Below are positions 1 through 9,979 of a stretch of DNA of 64,000 bases, piece after piece. The position numbers and the translations under genes were made by a program. Where the stretch lies: NCBI GenBank assembly GCA_934045075.1, contig OW203744.1:2435001-2499000 (forward strand), in the 5' to 3' direction. Position 1 is the first letter of the stretch; each line of letters begins with the position of its first letter. The stretch is from Yponomeuta sedellus. Its lineage: Eukaryota > Arthropoda > Insecta > Lepidoptera > Yponomeutidae. The notes under the pieces were generated by a model. It made no database searches. It saw only the letters and a program-made list of their open reading frames with translations, and was not told the origin of the DNA.

Positions 1-90
1 TGCCCCGCGCGTCTCCTCAACGCCCGCGCCGGTTTAGTCGCCTCCAATCATACACCTAACACATCACCTATATCTGGAAGTGTTCATAAG

Positions 91-216
91 TGATATCAAC
101 CCTTTGTACCCTGCTGGGGCACGGGTCTCTTCCTGCATCGCAAGATGGTCAGGCCACGGGGGCCTAGTCCGGGTTGGTGGAGGATTGTAAGAGAGTGGCG
201 CGCCTTACTGCAAGTG
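91..216 (-). mobile_element. 5S-SINE, 3' fragment
   Basis: This is the 3' half of the 5S-rRNA-derived SINE, antisense to the plus strand. It starts with the family end tgatatcaacc and runs through the ctgctggggcacgggtctct and gttggtggaggattgtaag blocks. The 5S-like head is missing, so this is a 5'-truncated copy. It has small indels relative to the better copy at 22286-22650. Confidence 0.8.
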
Positions 217-545
217 TAAACAAGTCTATCCATTATGAATCTGGCTCCATATTGAAGATATCTCCCTAGATTTTCAAGTTCCAATACTGTCCTTGATTTG
301 TCCGTATATAAACTTCTGTTACGTTGTTTTGAGCTACCGTGGCGTGTAAGTTGCCAGACTCAGTCGGGTCCCAGGTGTGGCCAACTGCTGGTGCGGGCGG
401 AAAGTTCCGAGGCGAAGTTCGGGTACCCCTGACTGTTATACCTTTTAGGGGCTTGCGTTCTTGCGACGTGCCAGACCCTCTACTCTTGACGCTAATTTGG
501 CTAACCGACGTTACGATGGGGAACTTCCGTCTCACATAAAAATAT
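217..545. other. Unassigned sequence
   Basis: I recognise no gene or repeat here. Short open frames on both strands show no motif I can name. The segment leads directly into a LINE 3' end, so it may be decayed LINE coding sequence. Confidence 0.4.
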
Positions 546-547
546 AT

Positions 548-700
548 GATAGTTCATCCAAAAGTTGTGTGGAAGAGATCACTTTTAGTGTTAAGGCCGC
601 CGTCTGCACTCTTAGGTTAAGAAATATCAGTGTAATTTCCATTTTTATGTACAATAAAGAGTTCTCTATATAATTTATCTATCTATTTATCTATATGTGT
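548..700 (+). mobile_element. Jockey-type LINE 3' end
   Basis: This is the 3' UTR of a jockey/CR1-group LINE. It shows the family signature (tggaagagatcac, then ttaaggccgcc, then tacaataaagagttct) followed by a tctatctattt-type tail. Related 3' ends lie at 13185, 13320, 16895, 20095, 24430, 56300 and 63056. No coding part is left. Confidence 0.7.
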
Positions 701-896
701 GTGTATATTAATACATTGTTTAATTTTAAAAGATAACTGCAATAAAATATTACCTCACTGTTTGACACTACCCACCTTCTCCACGTAACCTGTTCGTTGG
801 CTAGAATTAATATACTATTTAGTCTTAAGCCCGCAAGAGGTACAATCTTCACTGGTACAATAAATAATTCGATAAATAAATTGGAGTGACTTTGTT

Positions 897-1118
897 AAAA
901 ACCTATTTAGAGGCTAAAAATTCCAGTTGCTGCCTGTACATAATACAGAGAGTATTGTAAAGAGGTTAGAAATTTCACTGATATCGGTGGTCGCTCATTA
1001 GCTCAGTTGGGAGAGCGCTGGTACGCCAGAGGTCGCGGGTTCGAGTCCCGGTATGGGTGGAATTTTCAGCCTTTAAATAGGTTTTTAAAATTGTCCTTAG
1101 TACGGGTTAGTGCATTAA
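897..1118 (+). mobile_element. tRNA-SINE A with short inverted 5' flank
   Basis: The tRNA-like head has box A (ttagctcagttggg) and box B (gggttcgagtcc). The body is agcctttaaataggttttt and the 3' end is ttagtgcatt plus an A-rich tail. The anticodon arm is partly deleted. Immediately upstream (897-926) is an inverted copy of the element's own 3' part (aaaacctatttagaggc), so the copy is a small foldback. Confidence 0.8.
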
Positions 1119-1175
1119 AAAAAAAGAAAAAAAAAGTGGAGTGACATTGCATTTATACTATAGCAGATATATGGA

Positions 1176-1385
1176 AACACAAGACGACCTCTGTGGCGCA
1201 GCAGCAGTGCATCTTTCTACCATGCGAGAGGTCCAAGGTTCGAACCCCGGCTGGGCCCAAAAAAAACCCAGTTCTTGGATGTTTGTGATGTCGCTGTTTC
1301 TGGTTCCTACGACACAGGTTATCCTAGTGTGGGACCAGAAGCAATGTACGTGCCTGTATGTAAATGTTATGTTAAGTTACAAACT
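1176..1385 (+). mobile_element. tRNA-SINE B
   Basis: The tRNA-derived head (gacctctgtggcgcagcag) has box B aaggttcgaacccc. It is followed by an A-run, a cttggatgtttgtgatgtcg body and a gtatgtaaatgttatg 3' end. Other copies on the minus strand are at 32800-33005, 34540-34655 and 41683-41800. The tRNA part is a pol III promoter remnant, not a functional tRNA gene. Confidence 0.75.
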
Positions 1386-1650
1386 AAAATAATAAAAATA
1401 ATTCCTTCAGGGTTATGAGTACACAAATAATGTGAAAAAAATATGTAGTAAATTTCGACTTTATTTAATAAAAACACGATTCCTTTAAAGCAATCCGCCA
1501 AGGCAGTTTCTTTAATCTGTGGTTACGTATTTTCCGTCGTAAATCTCCACCACAGACTATTTCAAAAACAAAGCCCGGATTAGAACCCATGACCTCATGA
1601 GTGTGTATGTGTTTTCCTTAAAAACCATTTATCACATCTCATCACTTCAA

Positions 1651-1940
1651 TTCTTCTTCTTCTTCAACCCATAGCCACCCAATGCTGAGTGTAGGTCTCT
1701 TCTAATGCACGCCATTTATTTCGGTCTTGGGCTTTTCGAATCCAGTCCTTTCCTGCCACCTTGACCAGGTCGTCAGTCCATCTTGTTGGTTGCCTGCCCA
1801 CACTTCGGCGCCTCTCTCTAGGCCTCCAGGCTAGTACTTTTACACCCCATCTTTTATCCTGTGAACGGCATATATGGCCTGCCCATTTTCACTTCTTACG
1901 GGCAATCACCTTGGCTACGTCTGTCAGTTTCGTCACACTC
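1651..1940 (-). pseudogene. RTE-type LINE ORF2 C-terminus (remnant)
   Basis: Read on the minus strand this encodes the C-terminal end of an RTE-group endonuclease/reverse-transcriptase polyprotein. The recognisable residues are KWAGHICRSQDKRWG, then RRRSVGRQPTRWTDDLVK, then DRNKWRALEETYTQHW and a stop. About 95 codons are readable with one in-frame TGA just before KWAGH. The element ends after the stop in a (GAA)n tail at 1651-1661, usual for this group. The endonuclease and reverse transcriptase cores are absent, so it is a dead 5'-truncated insertion. Confidence 0.75.
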
Positions 1941-1956
1941 GTCACTTCACATCACA

Positions 1957-2163
1957 TCACACTAATATTTTAAAGTTAAAAGTTTGTGAGTGTGTATGTT
2001 TGTTACTTCTTCGCGTCTAAACGGCTTCAGCGATTTTAATAAAATTTGGTATGGAGTTAGATGACGCCCTAGATTAACACATGGCTACGTTTTGCCGCGG
2101 GAAAATGTCTTATTCCCATGGGAAAATCGATAAACTGCGGGTAAAACCACGGGGCACAGCTAG
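1957..2163 (+). mobile_element. Helitron-like non-autonomous element
   Basis: The 5' end begins TC and continues actaatatttt and aaagtttgtgagtgtgtatg. The 3' end has a gc-rich hairpin (actgcgggtaaaaccacgg) a few bases before a terminal CTAG. A TC start, a 3' hairpin and a CTRR end are the Helitron signature, and this body is a very common lepidopteran repeat. Related pieces lie at 7165, 24918, 25537, 33690 and 35064. Confidence 0.6.
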
Positions 2164-2215
2164 AAGTAATATATTCAACATGTCCAATCGCGATTATTTA
2201 TTAGGTAAACGTAAT

Positions 2216-2297
2216 TAAGAATAAGAATAGAATAAGAATAAAAAGAATTTTATTGCCTCATCAAAAACAACTTAAACAAAGTAAGACTTAAAATATA
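2216..2297 (-). mobile_element. Retroelement 3' tail fragment
   Basis: An (AATAAG)-like tract followed by aattttattgcctcatc reads on the minus strand as gaggcaataaaatt plus a TTCTTA-rich tail, the look of a retroelement 3' end. It abuts the 5' edge of the LINE. The family is not identified. Confidence 0.35.
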
Positions 2298-2340
2298 TTA
2301 TTCTCTTCTCTGGCCTCAATTTGTCCAGAGAAGAGAATAA
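2298..2340. repeat. Perfect 16-bp inverted repeat at LINE 5' edge
   Basis: The left arm 2298-2313 (ttattctcttctctgg) and right arm 2325-2340 (ccagagaagagaataa) are exact reverse complements around an 11-base loop. The right arm lies in the first codons of the ORF1 remnant and the left arm lies outside recognisable LINE sequence. This suggests the left arm was copied from the right one at the truncation point. Confidence 0.85.
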
Positions 2341-3364
2341 ATTACTACGCAAGAACAGCGGAGATTTCATCTGCCCAAGGTGTAAAGTGAGGAGCCGCGT
2401 AATTATAAACGACTCAACACCGACTCGCCGCGCTGAGATTCCGGCAGTGGCTCCCACTACGGCTCGGTTATGTAAACCTGATGCAGCCCTAGTACCAGAT
2501 GGGGTGGCCGGAACGGGACCTACATTTTGCTCTGCTGAAACGTTCCGCTCTTTTACTGTAACACTCGGAGAGCTGCAACAGGTTTTCAGTAACATGAAGG
2601 GTGAAATGAGTTCTTTCTCGGACTCCCTGAATTCTACCTCACTGGATATGGCCCAGTTCCGAGCCGACCTAACAGAGATGAAAGCTCAATTGGCCGAATT
2701 AGATAAATACAAAGCAGAGGTGAAGACTCTCCGTGCAGAGGTGGCTGAGTTGCGACAGGAGCTGTCAGAAAGAGAGCAACGCCGACTCCGAAAAGATGTG
2801 GAAATCACAGGTTTAAACGAATGCAACGGCGAAAACTTGCAGCAGGTAGTGAATGTCCTTGCCATAAAACTGGGGATTGATCTGGACGAGCGCGACGTCG
2901 ATGACGTGAAACGTGTGGGCACTCGCGGTGGTGGTTCTGGTGGTGAGGAGCGCCCGCGGCCTGTGATCATAACTTTTACGCGCCGAGCGCCGCGAGAACA
3001 GATGCTGCGGGCAGCTCGTGTCCGACGCGGACTTACAACCGACGCCCTCGAAATTGGTGGCAAGCCTCGTCGTATTTATTTGAATGAGCACCTTACTAAG
3101 GAAAAACGCATTCTGTTTAGCAAGGCGCGAGCACTTGGGGCTCAACTGAGATTCAAGTACGTGTGGTCCCGAAACGGAGCCATCCTGATGCGTCGATCTG
3201 ACACGAGCTCGTTGCTGCGAGTCACTTCGGGGTCTGTTCTGGAAAACCTGGTGAAAACTTTGGAGGAAAGAAATCAAGCGGCTGCAACAATTGCGTCTAC
3301 GTCGACTGCTCAAACGACTCCAACTGCTTCGTCTGTATTATCTGCGCCTGAGCGGCACTCCTAA
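2321..3364 (+). CDS. LINE ORF1 protein (nucleic-acid-binding, coiled coil), N-terminally truncated
   Basis: This is the ORF1-type protein of a non-LTR retrotransposon, expected to bind the element RNA as a chaperone. The first recognisable motif is FICPRCKV (about residues 16-23), which looks like the last cysteine pair of a PHD-type zinc finger; the rest of the finger is missing. Residues about 75-155 are heptad-rich and charged (a coiled coil including LRAEVAELRQELSEREQ). Then comes a basic RNA-binding-like domain starting RRLRKDVEITGLNE and extending past RRIYLNEHLTKEKR, similar in layout to the L1/CR1 ORF1 family. The tail is Ser/Thr/Ala-rich. The frame stays open upstream of 2321 to a TAA at 2282 and the only start there is TTG, so the native start is lost. 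Not expected to be functional, although the remaining frame is intact. Confidence 0.8.
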   Translation: MSREENKLLRKNSGDFICPRCKVRSRVIINDSTPTRRAEIPAVAPTTARLCKPDAALVPDGVAGTGPTFCSAETFRSFTVTLGELQQVFSNMKGEMSSFSDSLNSTSLDMAQFRADLTEMKAQLAELDKYKAEVKTLRAEVAELRQELSEREQRRLRKDVEITGLNECNGENLQQVVNVLAIKLGIDLDERDVDDVKRVGTRGGGSGGEERPRPVIITFTRRAPREQMLRAARVRRGLTTDALEIGGKPRRIYLNEHLTKEKRILFSKARALGAQLRFKYVWSRNGAILMRRSDTSSLLRVTSGSVLENLVKTLEERNQAAATIASTSTAQTTPTASSVLSAPERHS

Positions 3365-3564
3365 TTGTAGTACTTGTTTTGAACTCTCCCATTTTTCGTA
3401 CATTTTATTCGCGCAACTAGCGCCAAGGTTTAGTTTTTACTTTTATGACATTAATGCTGAAACTTTATTTTATCAAAACCCTTGTCATGCTTCAATGATA
3501 ACTTTTTATTTAAAAAGGGAACAACAACAACTTTTAACTCCAGATTTTTCATATATCATGATAA

Positions 3565-6518
3565 ATGGCTAATCTGGACCTAGAACGTGACATTGAAAGT
3601 GTACTCAGTATCCCATGTCAAGACCCAACTTTGCCAGAGCTATGTTCAGATATCCTGACACAAAATTACAAATTCACTGTCCTAACTTTCAACATCCGTA
3701 GCATAAATAAAAACCTAGATGCTTTCTTGGTGTGTCTTCATAGAATAAAAATACAATTTGACGTTTTGATCCTCACGGAGTGTAGACTTAATGAGTCTAC
3801 ACTCCGTCCTTAGATTCAATTCCGGGATATAATGTGTATTGTACCCAAAATAATATTAACCAAAACGGCGGTGTGGTAGCCTATGTCAGGGACTCGTGGT
3901 CTGCGACTGTGTCTGAACCCAACTTTGAGGAGGCCTGCTGTCTCGTCATAGATATCCCACATCAGGCAACTATTCTAGGTGTCTACAGGTCTCCGTCTTT
4001 CAGTAGCCTGGACCGGTTTTTGTTCTCCCTGGATAATACTCTTGCCTCCTATAACGATAGACCGTGTATTGTGGTAGCTGGAGACATCAATGTTAATATT
4101 CTGCAAACTGACCTGTCAAAACATAATCCGACAGAGTATCTCTGTCTGCAGGCGGAACACGGCCTGGTTCCTGCCATTACCTTGCCCACACGACAGGGTG
4201 CCTGTCTGGACCACATGTTTATAAAGACGACATCTGATGTTATTGGCCTTGTTTGCAACACTGACATAACAGATCACAAAATAGCAATGTTAGGTATCAA
4301 GTCGAGCAGTACACCTCGAAGGGAAAATCGGACTATTCCTGTAATAGACTACACTGCAATATCACAAGAATTAAAATCAGTAGATTGGTCCGCGGTTTTT
4401 AAACAGACTGACGTTAATGCTGCAGTGCAATGTTTCATGTTAAGATACACCAAGACTATTAATAATCATACTCGATTTATCCGCCTAAGCCGAACAAGAT
4501 ATAACCTGAGACCCTGGATCACTCCAGGCATCATGAGATGTATGCGCCATCGCGATCGATTACACGCCAAACTAAGACTACAACCTAAAGACAGTATTTT
4601 AAAAATGACGTATATTCGGTATAAAAACTTTTGCAATGACTTGATCAAGAGATTAAAGGTGGAATATGAAAGCAAAGAAATTGAAGCAAATCACAAAATC
4701 CCCAAAAAACTTTGGAGTACTATAAAAACTATCTGTAATTTCAATAGCAAAAACACTCTAGCTTTAGACTTAATGTCAATTAGTCGTGATCCAAAAGAGG
4801 CATTGAACGCATGCAATAAATATTTTACCACAGTAGGGCAACATCTTGCCGATGGTATACTTTCCGGAACTGGTAATACTGAGAAACAACTAGCCGCTAG
4901 CACTAGGGTCACCTGCACACCTTCAAATTCCTTTTTTATGCAGCCAACGGACGCGAATGAGCTAGAGAGTATAATAACCACCTTAAGAAACAATAGTGCA
5001 CCAGGATCGGATGGTATTACAAACAACATTATTAAACAAACGAAAATACATATTATTGAACCGCTTGTTCACATATACAATTTAAGTATAAGCACTGGAC
5101 GTTTCCCTGATTCCTGGAAAGTTGCATCAGTAACACCGATTCACAAGGACGGTGCAAAAGATATACCCGGCAATTACAGGCCAATTTCGCTACTTAGTGT
5201 ACTATCAAAAATACTCGAAAAACTAGTGAACAAGCGGCTTGTTGGCTTCCTAGAAAAAAATAATCTCTTATCTGACAGACAATTCGGGTTCAGACAAAAT
5301 AAATCGACTGAGGGCGCCGTTACTCTCTTAACAGATCTAGTCTCAGGTTATCTTGACAGCGGGCTTTGTTGCATTGGAGTCTTCCTGGACCTGGCAAAGG
5401 CTTTCGACACGGTGTCAACTCAGATATTACTCAGAAAACTCGAACTTTTGGGAGTGAGAGGAACCGCCCTAGCCTGGTTTTCAGACTATCTACTAGAACG
5501 TAGTCAAAAAGTTAAAGTTGGAGAAGAAATAAGTGATCCAGAGCTGATTAGATACGGCGTACCTCAGGGAAGTATACTCGGTCCTACGCTTTTCATAATC
5601 TACCTAAATGACATACACGAACTCAAACAAAACCTGGTAAAGTCAGAAATTATTTGCTATGCAGACGATACGGTAGTCCTGTTTCACAATAAATCGTGGC
5701 AAAGTGTTCTACACGATGCGGAGACAGGACTGACAGCGGTCTCAAAATGGCTCCGGAATAATCTTCTTACCTTAAACTATAAAAAAACCAAGCTATTGTG
5801 TTTTCACAAGACCGCTGCGTCAAAACCTCCCTTAAACAAGAACTTAAAAATTCACAACCAAACTTGTCAAGGCCAAAAGGGATGCAACTGCGAAATTATT
5901 ATGCGGGCCGACTCTGTTAAATATCTCGGAATAATAGTCGATGAGAAACTTAACTTCAAAGAGCACATATTAAGCTTATGTAAAAGTATCAGAAGAACAA
6001 TCGTTATTATGAAAAAGCTACGTAATTCCGCTAGTAAACTGTTACTTAGGCTTGTTTATCTGGCGCTGTGCCAATCAGTAATCAATTATTGCATTACAGT
6101 TTGGGGCAGCGCAGCTAAAACAACTTTGATCAATGCGGAGCGAGCGCAAAGATCACTCTTAAAGGTCATGCACAGGAGGCCTTTTAGGTATCCCACAAAC
6201 GAACTCTACAAAGAGGCCCAGGTTCTCAGAGTGAGACAACTTTTTGTCTTGAGAATATGTTTAGAGACACACCAAAAAACACTTAACTCCCTATCTTATA
6301 AAGGAATGCTGCAAAATAGAGTCTTTAGATTAAGGGTTCCTATTGTGAAGACAACATTTGCTAGTCGATTTTCAGATCACATGCGTTTTCGAATATATAA
6401 CACGATGGTGAACTTATGTGACATAAAAAGTAACACGGTTAGACAGGCAAGGATATCCATAACTAAATACCTTAGTCGTCTAGACTATAATCTTACAGAG
6501 AAATTAATACCATACTAA
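3565..6518 (+). pseudogene. LINE ORF2: endonuclease-reverse transcriptase, frameshifted
   Basis: This encodes the retrotransposition enzyme: an APE-type endonuclease that nicks the target and a reverse transcriptase that copies the RNA there. The first frame (3565-3813, 82 codons) holds the endonuclease start (FTVLTFNIRSINKN and the acidic LILTE). A frameshift near 3790-3810 then moves the reading to a second frame, open from before 3834 to 6518. In that frame, counting from 3834, endonuclease motifs GDIN (83-86), LDHMF and TDH (about 146-148) are followed by reverse transcriptase motifs: NYRPISLL (447-454), FGFRQNKST, LDLAKAFDTV (519-528), GVPQGSILGP (575-584) and the catalytic YADD (609-612). 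The C-terminal half is typical of CR1/jockey LINEs. All catalytic residues I can judge are present, so the frameshift is the main visible lesion. A perfect 14-bp inverted repeat sits exactly at the lesion. Confidence 0.9.
3775..3807. repeat. Perfect 14-bp inverted repeat at ORF2 frameshift
   Basis: Left arm 3775-3788 (acggagtgtagact), loop taatg, right arm 3794-3807 (agtctacactccgt). The right arm spans the point where the reading frame is lost, as expected for a quasi-palindrome template-switch mutation. Confidence 0.85.
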
Positions 6519-6894
6519 TACCATGTTGTTTCAGCACTAATGTAACTACTTATTTTTCTTTTGTACCTATGTTAATTTTTTATTTTAGTTTTATTTAAAA
6601 TTGCAAATTTCGCTATCCGCACTTTATGTCTCTCTCTGGTGCTTCAATATTGTTAAAGCTAAAATTTAATAACATTTAATTAGTTTTCGCTTTTATATAC
6701 AACTGGTTCCCCACGTTACAGGCCTAGCCTAGTGTGGGGACCCCAGGAACTTCTATTACTTAAGTCATAGCATGCACCTTAATTCTGATATTTATGGTGT
6801 ATACGTACGCAAAATTCTTTGGATTTTATATTCTTGTTTTTTTTTTGTGCAATAAACAAATTGTATTGTATATTGTATTGTATTATAAAATAAG

Positions 6895-7010
6895 GCAAAA
6901 GGTAGTGGCTCAGCTGGTGCTGACCCGGGTCAGCCCCGGACAGCGCTGGTTTTCAGCCACTGCCTTCTCCCTGAGATGTTGTACGGGAGTAATGTAAAGA
7001 GGGCTGTATC
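6895..7010 (-). mobile_element. CR1-like LINE 3' UTR fragment
   Basis: The tggctcagctggtgctgacc and cagcgctggttttcagccac blocks form the hairpin-rich motif shared with 8274, 21404, 41975 and 59222. At 42495 the same motif lies downstream of a LINE ORF2 C-terminus, which gives its origin and orientation. Confidence 0.55.
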
Positions 7011-7164
7011 AATTAGGTAACTAACCACTAATAGAAGATCGATTAAAAACGAAACAAAACATCTGTTAAAATATGAGATAAAAAATAAAAAAAAATCTTC
7101 TTAAATAAAAGGAAGGAATTACCTTAATTCCCGACGTTTTGGCACGTTGCAGTTGCCATGGTCA

Positions 7165-7350
7165 CGGGTATATGAGTATCGCGAATCATCCTACGTATGG
7201 ATATGGATCCTATGTATGGATAGATGTTCTTTACTCTTTCTCGTAAAAACAACAGAATGGATTTTGATAAAACTTTGCAATAATATACCTATAGCTTATA
7301 GGTACATCAGAATAACACATAGGGTACAATTTATAAAGATTGCGTGATAT
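7165..7350 (+). mobile_element. Helitron-like fragment (internal part)
   Basis: Shares tctttctcgtaaaaaca, agcttataggtacatcagaa and tacaatttataaag with the Helitron-like copy at 35064-35185. Neither terminus is preserved. Confidence 0.45.
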
Positions 7351-7420
7351 TTTTCAAACGCGACCCAAACAAACCCACAAAAAAAGAGTAGTTACGTGAT
7401 CATTTTAATGACATAATCGT

Positions 7421-7716
7421 TATCAACCCTTGTATGCCCCCACTGCTGGGGCACGGGTCTCTTCCTGCATCGCTGGAAGGTTAGGCCATACTCCATCACG
7501 GGGGTCAAGTCCGGGCTGGTGGAGGATTATAAGACAGTGGCGGGCCTTACTGTCAGTAGTTATCAAGCCGCCCATAAGGCCTCCTGGCATGGTATACTGC
7601 CATTACATGACAGCCGGCACCAACGCCTTAAAGCGCCTTACGGAGCACGGAAGCGGAAAAAAATCCCACTTGCGGTAGTCACCGGATGGTCACCCGTCTA
7701 GCACCTGACCGCGCCA
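7421..7716 (-). mobile_element. 5S-SINE
   Basis: This 5S-SINE starts at tatcaacccttgtatgcccc and runs to gcacctgaccgcgccag. The outermost part of the 5S-like head is missing. It lies 27 bp from the next copy in the same orientation. Confidence 0.85.
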
Positions 7717-7743
7717 GTTGATGCGTACGCAAGTCGTTATCGT

Positions 7744-8104
7744 TATCAACCCTTGTATATCCCCACTGCTGGGGCACGGGTCTCTTCCTGCATCGCAGGA
7801 AGGTTAGGCCTTACTCCACCACGGGGGCCAAGTCCAGGTTGGTGGAGGATTGTAAGACAGTGGCGGGCCTTACTGTCAGATGTTATCAAGCCGCCCATAA
7901 GGCCTCTGAGATGGCTTAACGACTGCCATTATATGACAGACGGCACCAACGGCTTAAAGTGCCTTGTGAAGCACGGAAGCGCTCGGAAAAATGCCACTAG
8001 CGGTAGTCACGGGACGCTCACCCATCCTGTACCTGACCGCGTCTGTTGTTGCTTAACCAAGTGATTGATTTCAATCACTCGGTTCGCCTAGGCCACGAGC
8101 GCTT
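7744..8104 (-). mobile_element. 5S-SINE, full length; left border of duplication unit A
   Basis: A full-length copy. Read on the minus strand, the head carries aatcacttggttaagcaac and gatgggtgagcgtcc, which match the box A and intermediate element of insect 5S rRNA. The 3' end is ggggatatacaagggttgat. This copy is one of the two presumed parents of the hybrid SINE at 9619-9979: its gatatacaagggttg end differs from the hybrid, while its gcaggaaggttaggccttac block matches it. Confidence 0.9.
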
Positions 8105-8273
8105 CGAGCGTACCCCAAGTGATTGATCGAAATATAAGTCCTGCGCAGACGAAGTCGCGGGCAGAATCTAGCTAAGAAATACTATTAAAACCAATATTTT
8201 TCTTCATTTGCCGTCTCATGTCGGAGGTTGGCTACCAATTCGGTAATTTTACTTTTCAAGGTTGCCAATACAA

Positions 8274-8480
8274 AGAGGGAAATTGAAATTGAAAAATGTT
8301 TATTGTGAAAAATTTGTGTGATACATAGATTAGAGAACATGTGAAAACTATGACAAAAAATTAGAGACATGTAATAAAAAGTATAGTGTAGTAGGCTCAG
8401 CTTAGTGCTGTGAGTGCATGCATCATCACAGCGCTGATTTTCAGCCCGTCCTTGCTCTCACTGAATTAAATATAATAAAA
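8274..8480 (-). mobile_element. CR1-like LINE 3' UTR fragment (duplicated at 10149-10355)
   Basis: Read on the minus strand, this ends with tttttcaatttcaatttc, a hexamer-like tail after an aataaacat signal. Upstream of that is the hairpin motif seen here as aggctcagcttagtgctgtg and cagcgctgattttcagcc. The whole fragment was copied with unit A into unit B. Confidence 0.55.
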
Positions 8481-9270
8481 GTTTGCGATTTTAAAAAGCG
8501 AACACCGCCGTCGTATTCAAACAAAACATGTGAAAAATATAAATTAAACAAATCTGTTAAGCAATATTTAGCAACATCCACCGAAAGGCACAAGGTGAAT
8601 GGATAATTGACCACATTTCAATTTTTTAGCATACGTATTTTACAGTCTTAAAGGAAACTAGATACGAAATAAAACGACCCATATTTTTTATTTTCGGAAA
8701 ATCGATGATTTTCATTCATAATTTTCTGTTTGAATTTCGTCTTATTCTAAAAGGACGTAAACGCCAAATGACTTCACACACACGGCTTAATAATACTATG
8801 CCGACTTTTTAAAAACCATTGGAATGGGCGTTTTTCCTCACAGATAAATTCTGTAGCAATAATTGTCAAATTCGGTCTATTATCTGTGGTTTCCTTATAA
8901 ACCATAGAGCACTGCACGGAGTTTGACAGTGGTTCCAACTATATTTGACATAAGGCAAAATACCCATTAAGGAAAGAAAAAGGAATTACTCCGACACATG
9001 ACATTTGAATGATATTGAAAATGACATCTGTCATAACATTAATAAATTTAAAATATTGGGCAACGGTACCTCCTCATTCCACCGTATGTGTGACGTCATC
9101 ACACAATTTTTGGTTTTTATTTATTTTCTCTAAAATTAGGCAATAATAAAACTTCTAAATATTTTTTTCGTAATCAGGATAGAAAAATTAAGAAACGGTA
9201 TTTTTTGTATAGTTTTGGGAATTGTAAAATATGAAATGATGTCAAATATGCAGTGTACAACATACAATTA

Positions 9271-9316
9271 TTCAGTGTAATAATTTTCAATACAACATGA
9301 AAATTATTACACTGAA
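9271..9316. repeat. Perfect 19-bp inverted repeat present only in unit A
   Basis: Arms 9271-9289 (ttcagtgtaataattttca) and 9298-9316 are exact reverse complements around an 8-base loop. The equivalent sites in unit B (11341-11380 and its duplicate) have only the right arm. Confidence 0.9.
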
Positions 9317-9618
9317 CTGGTACTGGGAACTGGTACTCTGTTGAAACCACTGTCGAAGGTTGTGTAGCCACGACATCTTTAGTCTCCCAGGTCTCCTTCT
9401 TCGCGGGATCTTTCCTGAAAACCATTAATCTATTTCATTCATCTGGTACTTACTTCGGATAGTTCCGGCGGCAACCGGATTAAACTGGAAATTGAAACCA
9501 TAAAAGTTACCTGTGCGCAGTTAAGTTACGTCAAGTGGATTTAATGCCGCTGTCATCGTATCTATGCTTATATACATACATATCTTTGTTTATCTATATG
9601 GGGTTACATATAGATCGA

Positions 9619-9979
9619 TATCAACCTTTGTATGTCCCCACTGTTGGGGCACGGGTCTCTTCCTGCATCGCAGGAAGGTTAGGCCTTACTCCACCACGGG
9701 GGCCAAGTCCAGGTTGGTGGAGGATTGTAAGACAGTGGCGGGCCTTACTGTCAGATGTTATCAAGCCGCCCATAAGGCCTCTGAGATGGCTTAACGACTG
9801 CCATTATATGACAGCCAGCACCAACGGCTTAACGTGCCTTGTGAAGCACGGAAGCGCTCGGAAAAATGCCACTAGCGGTAGTCATGGGACGCTCACCCAT
9901 CCTGTACCTGACCGCGTCTGTTGTTGCTTAACCAAGTGATTGATTTCAATCACTCGGTTCGCCTAGGCCACGAGCGCTT
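9619..9979 (-). mobile_element. 5S-SINE, hybrid copy at duplication junction
   Basis: A full-length 5S-SINE between units A and B. Its first about 30 bases (aacctttgtatgtcccc, actgttgggg) match the copy at 12232. The remainder (gcaggaaggttaggccttac, aagtccaggttggtgg) matches the copy at 7744. The left flank matches the flank of 12232 and the right flank matches that of 7744. This is the expected product of unequal crossing over between two directly repeated SINEs, with the exchange between about 9645 and 9669. Confidence 0.9.

Larger units (their letters stand above)
2298..6890 (+). mobile_element. CR1/jockey-group LINE, 5'-truncated, broken
   Basis: This is a non-LTR retrotransposon. It has ORF1 (2321-3364), a 200-bp spacer, ORF2 (3565-6518, frameshifted), a 3' UTR and a tail made of ttgta/attgt units after an aataaa signal near 6850. 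Pentanucleotide-like tails instead of poly(A) fit the CR1 group. The 5' end is lost inside the ORF1 zinc-finger region. The 5' edge coincides with a perfect 16-bp inverted repeat (2298-2340). I could not identify a target-site duplication. Confidence 0.85.
7744..9618. repeat. Tandem duplication unit A (1875 bp)
   Basis: This unit recurs at offset +1875 as unit B from 9619, with only scattered substitutions over 8041-8900 versus 9916-10775 (about 1% by eye). It contains a 5S-SINE, a CR1-like 3' UTR fragment and unassigned AT-rich DNA. A 46-bp inverted repeat at 9271-9316 is specific to this unit. Confidence 0.9.

Noticed and set aside
985..1062. Possible tRNA genes (box A and B at 985-1062, 11115-11190, 28930-29000 and others)
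   Set aside because: Each sits in the head of tRNA-SINE A with the same body and tail. Anticodon arms are deleted or lack the expected U33, so they are SINE heads rather than tRNA genes.
2272..3313. Long minus-strand frames opposite LINE ORF1
   Set aside because: They are antisense shadows of ORF1, whose plus-strand product has a coherent zinc-finger, coiled-coil and basic-domain layout.
7430..8064. Open frames of 80-130 codons with CIAGRLGHTPPRGPSPGWW-like peptides, recurring throughout the window
   Set aside because: They are antisense readings of the 5S-SINE. They occur wherever that repeat occurs and break at its ends.
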